Part shown: piece after piece, positions 1-6,205 of the stretch
Layout of the letters: each line of letters opens with the position of its first letter
How positions within the stretch are numbered: position 1 is the stretch's first letter
NCBI GenBank assembly: GCA_937902115.1
Contig: CALGSR010000474.1
Span: 1-7,812 of the forward strand
Source of the DNA: an uncultured Bacillus sp.
GTDB taxonomy: Bacteria; Bacillota; Bacilli; Bacillales; Cytobacillaceae
Direction of reading: 5' to 3'
DNA: 7,812 bases
Translations under genes and position numbers: made by a program
Notes under the pieces: model-generated
What the model saw: only the letters and a program-made list of their open reading frames with translations
Database searches by the model: none
What the model was told of the DNA's origin: nothing

Positions 1-227
1 ATATCTCTTAATTTCGGAAATGTCGGCTTGGCCACTAATTTGGTTACGGTTGGTTTTTCAATTTGAAAGATTTCTACTAGATGATCCTTTGTCAGAAGCT
101 CAGGGTAACTGTATTTGCTTTTTGCATCCGCCACACCTTGCTCATAGGCTTTCTGACATAGAGTTTTAATGTGATTAATCACAATTTCATTCGCCATTTC
201 ATCAACCGGAATAGATAAATGCGCCAT
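1..227 (-). CDS. Partial phage/ICE DNA-binding protein with HTH (excisionase/DUF771-like)
   Basis: The first 75 codons of a protein that runs off the left edge, starting MAHLSIPVDEMANEI. The start is an ATG at 227 with an excellent ribosome binding site, AAGGAGGTGAG, that overlaps the stop codon of the gene before it. The segment LLTKDHLVEIFQIEKPTVTKLV (about residues 44-65) reads like a MerR/excisionase-type helix-turn-helix, with 'LLT..hL...' leading into a recognition helix, followed by a PTFPKL wing-like stretch. This resembles small phage early proteins annotated as DUF771 or HTH_17. The family call is from memory of the pattern and is uncertain. It lies 12 nt after the small HTH gene and is probably co-transcribed with it from the repressed leftward promoter, which fits an early regulator or excisionase. 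The C-terminal part is not visible. Confidence 0.7.
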   Translation of the reverse strand, partial: MAHLSIPVDEMANEIVINHIKTLCQKAYEQGVADAKSKYSYPELLTKDHLVEIFQIEKPTVTKLVAKPTFPKLRD

Positions 228-239
228 TTTCTCACCTCC

Positions 240-473
240 TTAAGCTGTTTTATCTAAATTTCTTACAACGGATTCCGTTAGTTCATTATCAAAAAAAACA
301 GCAGGTTCTACACCTAATACACTGGCTATAATTATTAGTCTTTCTACATCAAGCCTTACCTCGCCAGATGTGATGTGACGATAACCTTGTAAGGACATGT
401 TAAGCTTATTCGCAATATGTGTTTTTGTAATACCTTTAGCAACTCTTATTTTTTCAACATTCTCATGGACCAT
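240..473 (-). CDS. Small XRE-family HTH regulator (Cro- or Xis-like)
   Basis: A complete 77-residue protein. Residues about 7-62 form a single HTH_3/XRE-type DNA-binding domain (ITKTHIANKLNMSLQGYRHITSGEVRLDVERL, then the ASVLGVEPAVFF helix). There is no effector domain. The ATG at 473 follows a good ribosome binding site, GGAGGTGA. It is the first gene leftwards from the divergent control region and faces the ImmR-like repressor. In lambdoid phages this position is held by Cro, and in ICEBs1-type elements by Xis. The fold favours a Cro-type antagonist binding the same operators, but an excisionase role cannot be excluded. Its promoter has operator dyads in the -35/-10 spacer and at the start site, so it is probably silent while the repressor is present. 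Confidence 0.85.
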   Translation of the reverse strand: MVHENVEKIRVAKGITKTHIANKLNMSLQGYRHITSGEVRLDVERLIIIASVLGVEPAVFFDNELTESVVRNLDKTA

Positions 474-490
474 TATCTATCACCTCCATA

Positions 491-509
491 ACTAACGTCT
501 TTCGTTACT
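491..509. promoter_or_regulatory. Second operator dyad over the leftward start site
   Basis: ACTAACG (491-497) and CGTTACT (503-509) have the same 7-5-7 layout as the dyad at 518-536, with one mismatched pair. The two sites are 27 bp apart start to start. This one covers the expected +1 of the leftward transcript and the 5' leader just before the ribosome binding site. Confidence 0.65.
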
Positions 510-512
510 TTT

Positions 513-541
513 ATAATACTAACTTTTTCCGTTAGTGTCAA
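513..541 (-). promoter_or_regulatory. Sigma-A promoter of the leftward early genes
   Basis: On the minus strand, TTGACA (541-536) and TATTAT (518-513) are separated by exactly 17 bp. The -35 is a perfect match and the -10 is one base from consensus. It points at the 77-residue HTH gene, with the transcription start expected near 506. The spacer is filled by a 19-bp operator dyad, so bound repressor and RNA polymerase should exclude each other. Confidence 0.8.
518..536. promoter_or_regulatory. Operator dyad inside the promoter spacer
   Basis: ACTAAC (518-523) and GTTAGT (531-536) form a perfect 6-bp inverted repeat in a 19-bp site. It occupies the whole spacer of the leftward promoter and touches both hexamers. 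This is the expected position for a repressor operator. The repressor encoded next door is the likely binder, by inference from position. Confidence 0.75.
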
Positions 542-569
542 TAACTTTTATTAAATTTCTCTCATATTT

Positions 570-597
570 CGTTAGTTTTATATCAATATCCGTTAGT
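570..597. promoter_or_regulatory. Pair of operator half-sites upstream of the repressor gene
   Basis: CGTTAGT occurs at 570-576 and again at 591-597, in the same orientation and 21 bp apart, which is two helical turns. Each matches the right arm of the operator dyads, but the left arms are degraded. They lie 47-74 bp ahead of the repressor ATG, where they could mediate autoregulation. No convincing sigma-A promoter for the repressor was found; TATGAT and TATTAT at about 598-608 are possible -10 elements. Confidence 0.45.
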
Positions 598-643
598 TAT
601 GATATTATTTTCTTATTAAAGTTTCGAAAAGGGAGAATTCAAA

Positions 644-1084
644 ATGAGTAACATCGGTGCAAGAATTAAAGAAAAAAGGAAGGAAAAAAAACTAACACAA
701 ATTGAACTTGGAAAATCAGTTAGTGTTTCTGCCCAGGTTATTTCTAACTGGGAACGTGGATATTCAGATCCAAATCACGATGATGTTGCAAGACTTGCAG
801 AAGTGTTAGAGTGTTCTACGGATTATCTACATGGACGTGATTCAAAAACAAGTAGTCTCCCAACTCTCACCAAAAAAGACGAAAAAGACATCGCGAAAAA
901 GCTTGAGGACATATTAGAAAGCATGGAATCAGATACAGCTCTATCGTTCGATGGAGAGCCAATGGACGAGGAAACAAAGGGACTTGTACGAGCTGCTATT
1001 GAAAGCAATCTAATATTAACTAAACAGATAGCAAAGAAAAAATTCACTCCAAAAAAGTATCGCAAAGATAAAGATAAGGAGTGA
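644..1084 (+). CDS. ImmR/cI-type XRE-family repressor of the mobile element
   Basis: A 146-residue protein with an N-terminal XRE helix-turn-helix (about residues 6-62; core TQIELGKSVSVSAQVISNWERG) that ends in the typical 'YLHGRD' cap of Firmicute phage repressors. The C-terminal half (about 75-140) is an acidic helical region followed by the basic stretch AKKKFTPKKYRK, a tail common in repressors of Bacillus prophages and ICEs. There is no LexA-like Ser/Lys autopeptidase domain, so inactivation is expected to depend on the separate peptidase encoded next. The ATG at 644 follows an AGGGAG site. The stop is 4 nt before the peptidase start and the latter's AAGGAG ribosome binding site lies inside the 3' end, which implies a translationally coupled operon. 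Operator dyads upstream are the probable targets. Role: maintains the integrated state. Confidence 0.9.
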   Translation: MSNIGARIKEKRKEKKLTQIELGKSVSVSAQVISNWERGYSDPNHDDVARLAEVLECSTDYLHGRDSKTSSLPTLTKKDEKDIAKKLEDILESMESDTALSFDGEPMDEETKGLVRAAIESNLILTKQIAKKKFTPKKYRKDKDKE

Positions 1085-1088
1085 CTCT

Positions 1089-1502
1089 ATGAGTTGGATT
1101 ATGAGGGAACTCGGGAAACTAACAGAAAAGCATCAAACGAATAATCCATTCGAAATAGTTGAAAGGAAGAATATTATTATTAGGTATTTCCCCCTGGGTA
1201 ACACGCTTGGTTTTTACATGAAAAACGCAAGACAAAAAGTAATTACATTAAATAGTGATAATAATCGGCATTTAATGAGGTTTGTTTGTGCCCATGAATT
1301 AGGACATGCCGTGCTGCACCAGGATGAAAATACCCCATTTTTACACAAAAACACACTCTTTTCTAAAGATAGGATCGAACGAGAAGCAAATGAGTTCGCC
1401 GTTCAGCTCCTTCTTTATGATAAGAGATTGGAAGATTACGAAACAAAGTTTGATGTTTTGAGAGAAAACGGAATTCCATATGAAATGAAAAGGTTTCTAT
1501 AA
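1089..1502 (+). CDS. immA: ImmA/IrrE-family metallopeptidase (anti-repressor protease)
   Basis: A 137-residue protein with the zinc-metallopeptidase signature HELGH at residues 69-73 (H69, E70, H73). The downstream segment DRIEREANEFAVQLLL (about 94-109) is the M78/DUF955 family element whose conserved glutamate is the likely third zinc ligand. In ICEBs1 and phi105 the equivalent ImmA cleaves the ImmR repressor to release the element when DNA damage or cell-cell signals are sensed, and the gene sits directly after the repressor gene as it does here. The ATG at 1089 is preceded by AAGGAG overlapping the repressor's end. At 137 residues it is somewhat shorter than ICEBs1 ImmA, but no frame break is seen and the active-site elements are intact. 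It has no signal peptide, so it should be cytoplasmic. That it cleaves this particular repressor is inferred from adjacency. Confidence 0.9.
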   Translation: MSWIMRELGKLTEKHQTNNPFEIVERKNIIIRYFPLGNTLGFYMKNARQKVITLNSDNNRHLMRFVCAHELGHAVLHQDENTPFLHKNTLFSKDRIEREANEFAVQLLLYDKRLEDYETKFDVLRENGIPYEMKRFL

Positions 1503-1537
1503 AAAAATACGTCCAGAGAGAGGACATTTTATTTTTA
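1503..1537 (+). terminator. Weak possible terminator after immA
   Basis: GTCC (1511-1514) and GGAC (1522-1525) can form a short stem flanked by an A-run on the left and ATTTTATTTTT on the right, just after the immA stop. The GC stem is only 4 bp, so termination may be partial, leaving readthrough into the integrase possible. Confidence 0.3.
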
Positions 1538-1540
1538 CCA

Positions 1541-1576
1541 TTAAACGGAACATATATTCCTATTCCGCTAGTTTAA
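1541..1576. promoter_or_regulatory. Interrupted inverted repeat upstream of the integrase
   Basis: TTAAACGGAA (1541-1550) pairs with TTCC (1563-1566) plus GTTTAA (1571-1576), with four extra bases in the right arm. Inside the right arm, CGCTAGT (1566-1572) differs by one base from the operator half-site CGTTAGT. It is a possible regulator-binding site for int expression. No clear -35/-10 pair could be assigned. Confidence 0.3.
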
Positions 1577-1606
1577 TAGATTTAATATTCCGAAGGGAGA
1601 ATCTTC

Positions 1607-2806
1607 ATGGCGTCATTTCAGGATTACGAAACAAAGAAGGGAAAACGTTGGATGTTCGTCATCGAAAATGGCATCGATCCAAAAACGGGTAAAAGGCGAA
1701 GAATCGTTAAGAGAGGATTTAAGAAAGAAAAGGAGGCAAAAAACGCAGCTAAGATATTAGAGTATCATCTGGGAATCCGCAATCTAGAGACAAAAAGTGA
1801 TATTACATTTAAGGATATGGCTGAAGAATGGTTATCCGTCTATAGCGTCACCGACCGAAAGATTAGCACCATTCGGGTAAGGGAACACGAAATAGGTCAC
1901 CTGAACGATTATTTTGCCTTCTACAAGCTAAAAGACATTACGAAGAAGATGTATCAGAATTGTTTAAATGGACTCAAAAACAAGGATAAACTAGCTCATA
2001 ATACCATTTCAGGCATACACGGCACCGCTCGTATGATATTTAAACGGGCGATGGAACAAGATTTGATTATAGAGGACCCAACCGCTTATGCTTTTATTCC
2101 AAAAGATAAAAAGACCGTTGAAGAAATTGAAAACACAAAAGTAGAAGATAAATATCTTGAAAAGCATGATTTAGCACTTTTTCTCGATAAGGCGAAGGAA
2201 ATGAATGAAGAAACGTACACAATGTTATTTACATTAGCCTGGACCGGATTACGCGCCGGGGAACTGGTTGCTCTCAAATGGAAGGACATCGATTTTGAAG
2301 AGAAAACAATCAGCGTTACCAAGACTTATTACAATCCCAAAAATAACACGAAGAATTTTCATCTATTGCCTCCTAAGACAGATGGATCCATTCGTAAAAT
2401 TATTGTAGAGGATGAAGTAATCCATTTATTAAAACGGCACCAAATTAAACAGAAGGCAGTAAAGCTGCAAGCAGGAAAAGATTATTTTGACCAGGACTTT
2501 GTATTCGCCAGGATGAATCCGCCTTATTTTGGTTATCCGCATTTCATTAAAACCATCGAGAACAGGATGGCCGCCGTGTTAAAGCAGCTGCCAGCGATAA
2601 AGAAACATCTAACACCACATTCATTGCGCCATACTCACACATCTTTACTGGCAGAAGCCGGTGTAGAGCTATTGCAAATTATGGACCGTCTTGGTCATAC
2701 CGATGACGAAACAACGACACAAGTGTATTTGCATATTACAAAGGATCGTAAAAAAGAGGCCTCTCAAAAGTTCGGGGAACTCATGAGAAACCTCTCTAGA
2801 AACTAA
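1607..2806 (+). CDS. int: Tyrosine recombinase integrase of the mobile element
   Basis: A 399-residue phage/ICE-type site-specific recombinase. Domain order: N-terminal AP2-like arm-DNA-binding domain (about 1-57, with the basic stretch KTGKRRRIVKRGFKK); a SAM-like core-binding domain (about 64-165); and a catalytic domain (about 180-395). All catalytic residues are in place: R216 in TGLRAGEL, K257 in PPKTDGS, H338 and R341 in HSLRH, H364 in LGH, and nucleophile Y374 in TQVYLHI. The length is typical of the Tn916/ICEBs1/Firmicute prophage group. The ATG at 1607 follows AAGGGAG. The gene reads towards the chromosome and ends 84 bp short of the groEL stop codon. Next to it are a tandem 10-bp repeat and a short inverted repeat that look like its own arm and core sites. 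It should catalyse integration, and excision with a partner, probably one of the leftward small proteins. Confidence 0.96.
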   Translation: MASFQDYETKKGKRWMFVIENGIDPKTGKRRRIVKRGFKKEKEAKNAAKILEYHLGIRNLETKSDITFKDMAEEWLSVYSVTDRKISTIRVREHEIGHLNDYFAFYKLKDITKKMYQNCLNGLKNKDKLAHNTISGIHGTARMIFKRAMEQDLIIEDPTAYAFIPKDKKTVEEIENTKVEDKYLEKHDLALFLDKAKEMNEETYTMLFTLAWTGLRAGELVALKWKDIDFEEKTISVTKTYYNPKNNTKNFHLLPPKTDGSIRKIIVEDEVIHLLKRHQIKQKAVKLQAGKDYFDQDFVFARMNPPYFGYPHFIKTIENRMAAVLKQLPAIKKHLTPHSLRHTHTSLLAEAGVELLQIMDRLGHTDDETTTQVYLHITKDRKKEASQKFGELMRNLSRN

Positions 2807-2816
2807 TTTTTACATA

Positions 2817-2837
2817 TCGGCATCAATTCGGCATCAA
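2817..2837. repeat. Tandem 10-bp repeat, probable integrase arm-type sites
   Basis: TCGGCATCAA occurs at 2817-2826 and 2828-2837, one base apart (11-bp period, same face of the helix). Paired 10-11 bp repeats just after an integrase gene are common in Firmicute elements whose integrase has an AP2-like N-terminal domain, which binds such arm sites. The role here is inferred from position. Confidence 0.6.
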
Positions 2838-2857
2838 AAATGATGATTAGGTGCTTC

Positions 2858-2878
2858 AAGCCTTGTTGTATCAGGCTT
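2858..2878. other. Candidate attachment core (element/groEL junction)
   Basis: AAGCCT (2858-2863) and AGGCTT (2873-2878) form a perfect 6-bp inverted repeat around a 9-bp centre (TTGTTGTATC region, 2864-2872), 20 bp beyond the arm-type repeats and 12 bp before the groEL stop codon. This matches the layout of a tyrosine-recombinase core: inverted binding sites around a 6-9 bp overlap. The exact crossover cannot be fixed without the other junction. It lacks a T-tract on either strand, so it is a poor terminator. Confidence 0.45.
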
Positions 2879-2890
2879 TATTTCCCTAAA

Positions 2891-4519
<1,629 letters not shown>

Positions 4520-4574
4520 TATGAATAACCTCCTTGAATTTACATATTCTAAGTTAAAACATTAATGTTTGTTA

Positions 4575-4859
4575 TTATTGAATGACTGCTAAGATATCGC
4601 TATCACGCAAGATTAAATAGTCTTTTCCGTCGTATTTCACTTCTGTACCAGAGTATTTTGAGAAGATAATGCGATCGCCAGCAGAAACTTCCAGAGCCAG
4701 ACGTTCACCATTCTCAAGAACGCGGCCGGAACCTACAGCAACAATTTTACCTTCTTGAGGTTTTTCCTTAGCAGAATCCGGTAAAACAATACCGCTTGCA
4801 GTTTTTTCCTCTGATTCAACAAGCTCAATTATAACACGATCACCTAATGGCTTTAACAA
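4575..4859 (-). CDS. groES: Co-chaperonin GroES (Hsp10), TTG start
   Basis: A 94-residue co-chaperonin that caps the GroEL ring. It begins MLKPLGDRVIIELVESEEK, with the mobile loop at about 17-35 containing the GroEL-contacting hydrophobic triplet I24-V25-L26, and ends DILAVIQ. Family length is 94-95 residues, which places the start at the TTG at 4859 rather than further upstream. The ribosome binding site GAGGAGG (4875-4869) lies 9 nt before this TTG and would be inside the coding region of any longer version. A TTG start is unusual for such a highly expressed gene. It is first in the groES-groEL operon, with the CIRCE operator in its leader. Confidence 0.97.
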   Translation of the reverse strand: MLKPLGDRVIIELVESEEKTASGIVLPDSAKEKPQEGKIVAVGSGRVLENGERLALEVSAGDRIIFSKYSGTEVKYDGKDYLILRDSDILAVIQ

Positions 4860-4901
4860 ATGAAACAACCTCCTCAAATTATATGTAAGTAATTAGTTTT
4901 A

Positions 4902-4928
4902 TTAGCACTCTCATCAACTGAGTGCTAA
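4902..4928. promoter_or_regulatory. CIRCE heat-shock operator (HrcA binding site)
   Basis: A perfect match to the CIRCE consensus: TTAGCACTC (4902-4910), a 9-bp spacer, then GAGTGCTAA (4920-4928). It lies in the 5' leader of groES just downstream of the promoter. HrcA, whose activity depends on GroEL, binds this element and represses the operon until misfolded proteins titrate GroEL. hrcA itself is not in this window. Confidence 0.98.
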
Positions 4929-4935
4929 CACAAGT

Positions 4936-4967
4936 ATTATATTAATAAATCTGACTTCTATTTGCAA
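4936..4967 (-). promoter_or_regulatory. Sigma-A promoter of groES-groEL
   Basis: On the minus strand, -35 TTGCAA (4967-4962) is followed after 17 bp by TAATAT (4944-4939). An overlapping TATAAT (4941-4936) is a better -10 sequence but lies 20 bp away. The transcription start falls just before or within CIRCE, as in B. subtilis. Confidence 0.7.
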
Positions 4968-5087
4968 GTAACAAGTAGAAAATTTATTAATTTTTTTTTC
5001 ATCCTCGTGTAGTATCCCATAAAATGGATTCTTTATCCGTATTTACTCAATTTTACAAAACGCTTTGAATAGCAAAATGTGTTCTAT

Positions 5088-5117
5088 TTGAAGTGTATGT
5101 ATAATTATTGATAAAAT
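5088..5117 (+). promoter_or_regulatory. Candidate promoter for ydiL-ydiK
   Basis: TTGAAG (5088-5093), an 18-bp spacer and TAAAAT (5112-5117) lie about 80 bp ahead of the ydiL start, diverging from the groES promoter. A TATAAT at 5100-5105 is a second possible -10 but has no good -35. Confidence 0.4.
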
Positions 5118-5197
5118 ATGATGGGACGTTAAGTATGAAAAAAAAAAAGAATCATAACGGCTGCAAGAGTAAGCCAGTCTAATAAGGGGATTTTCGA

Positions 5198-5902
5198 TTG
5201 AAAAAGGAATATGGATTCATATTAATTACGTATATCATCATGCAGCTCTCCAGTTTTTTAGGGATTCCGCTGATGGCAATCGTTGGGGGAAAAATGGGCC
5301 TGCCACCTAGTTTCCCAGTCACTTCATGGCTCGTGCTCAGTTTTACCGCCGCCTTGATCATCACTCTTTTCCTGTTGCGCAAAGAGATGAATGGTTCGAT
5401 GCGGAACGAACAGGCTCTTCCGCTAGGCCCGTCTGCAGTCTGGGCTGTAGGAGGAATATTTCTTGCAATGATGGCGCAATCCCTTGCGGGGAGTATTGAA
5501 TATTTAATTGGGATTGAAGTTGGCTCAGAAAATACCGAGCAAATCATTAACATGATTGAAAATGCTCCAATTATCATTCTTATCTCGTCAATCATCGGTC
5601 CGATATTAGAGGAAATCGTTTTTCGAAAGGTGATTTTCGGCAGCCTGTATAAGCGCTTAAATTTCTTCCTCTCTGGTTTGATTAGCTCACTCATCTTTTC
5701 CTTTGCCCATGGAGAGCCGGAGCATACACTATTATATTCAGCTATGGGGTTTACATTTGCTTATCTCTATGTAAAAACAAAGAGGATACTGGTTCCGATT
5801 TTTGCCCATGTATCGATGAATTCAATCGTGGTCATATTACAGCTGAATCAGGACAAACTCATGCAATATCAACAGCTGCAAAGCTTTATTGGAGGATTTT
5901 AA
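5198..5902 (+). CDS. ydiL: CPBP-family intramembrane glutamic endopeptidase YdiL
   Basis: A 234-residue polytopic membrane protein of the CPBP (CAAX protease and bacteriocin-processing, Abi) family. Several hydrophobic helices are visible, e.g. about 5-28, 43-61, 80-105, 123-137, 155-170 and 196-215. The three family motifs are present: EEIVFR at 138-143 (E138, E139, R143), FSFAH at 167-171 (H171), and HVSMN at 204-208 (H204, N208). Members cleave substrates within the membrane; the substrate of YdiL is not known to me. The start is a TTG at 5198 after AAGGGG, giving MKKEYGFILITYIIMQ as in B. subtilis YdiL. It is divergent from groES, as in B. subtilis, and runs directly into ydiK. Confidence 0.9.
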   Translation: MKKEYGFILITYIIMQLSSFLGIPLMAIVGGKMGLPPSFPVTSWLVLSFTAALIITLFLLRKEMNGSMRNEQALPLGPSAVWAVGGIFLAMMAQSLAGSIEYLIGIEVGSENTEQIINMIENAPIIILISSIIGPILEEIVFRKVIFGSLYKRLNFFLSGLISSLIFSFAHGEPEHTLLYSAMGFTFAYLYVKTKRILVPIFAHVSMNSIVVILQLNQDKLMQYQQLQSFIGGF

Positions 5903-6109
5903 TTGAGACAATCAACACTGTTTTCAGGAATTATCTATATACTGCTTGGACTATTGTTTATTTTCTTTGCAGTTCAAAATGTAAACACGGAAGGAAACTG
6001 GGGCTTCTTTACTTATTTATTAATTATCCTGGCGACCTTCGATCTAGGATCCGGAATCCGCATCATTTGGTTTCACTTCCAATTGAAAAATGAAGAATCA
6101 AAAAAATGA
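5903..6109 (+). CDS. ydiK: Small membrane protein YdiK (DUF4305)
   Basis: A 68-residue protein with two hydrophobic segments (about 7-25, SGIIYILLGLLFIFFAV, and 35-56, TYLLIILATFDLGSGIRII) and a charged C-terminus (NEESKK), so it is a small integral membrane protein. Its function is unknown. It matches YdiK by size, topology and position. The TTG start at 5903 follows the ydiL stop with no gap and has its GGAGG site inside the last ydiL codons, indicating translational coupling. Its stop codon lies inside the left arm of the terminator hairpin. Confidence 0.85.
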   Translation: MRQSTLFSGIIYILLGLLFIFFAVQNVNTEGNWGFFTYLLIILATFDLGSGIRIIWFHFQLKNEESKK

Positions 6110-6136
6110 GTCCGCACACACCGGACTCATTTTTTT
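6101..6136. terminator. Strong bidirectional rho-independent terminator between ydiK and rex
   Basis: ATGAGTCCG (6106-6114) pairs perfectly with CGGACTCAT (6122-6130) around a 7-nt loop. The stem has an A-run on its left and a T-run on its right, extending it by A-T pairs. It can therefore end both ydiL-ydiK (plus) and moaC-rex (minus), which converge here. Confidence 0.92.
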
Positions 6137-6176
6137 ATTAAATGAAGAAAGCTTAGGATTTCTGAACTCAGACTAA

Positions 6177-6205
6177 TGTCCAGCTATAGTGCTTCCGCTT
6201 TTCTT
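6177..6205. repeat. Possible shortened copy of a dispersed Bacillus intergenic repeat
   Basis: TGTCCAGCT (6177-6185) followed closely by GCTTCCGCTTTTCTT (6191-6205) resembles the two ends of a longer repeat seen between genes in many Bacillaceae genomes ('TGTCTAGCTTCAGCGCC...' to '...GCGCTTCCGCTTTTCTT'), with the middle missing. It reaches into the rex stop codon. The recognition is from memory, not a search. Confidence 0.4.

Noticed and set aside
691..724. ACTAAC and GTTAGT inside the repressor coding region
   Set aside because: They are 22 bp apart, not the 7-bp spacing of the operators, and fall in conserved HTH codons; likely coincidence.
823..1065. Minus-strand open frame inside the repressor gene
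   Set aside because: It lies opposite a well-supported gene, is rich in low-complexity serine, and has no ribosome binding site.
2858..2878. Inverted repeat as a groEL or int terminator
   Set aside because: The stem is 6 bp with a 9-nt loop and there is no T-tract on either strand; an attachment core fits its position better.
4860..4877. An upstream TTG at 4877 giving a 100-residue GroES
   Set aside because: The extra codons consist of the ribosome binding site itself, and the family starts at MLKPLGDRV; the TTG at 4859 fits length and spacing.
5179..5694. 171-codon minus-strand frame opposite ydiL
   Set aside because: ydiL has all three CPBP motifs and a start signal; the opposite frame has neither domain features nor a ribosome binding site.
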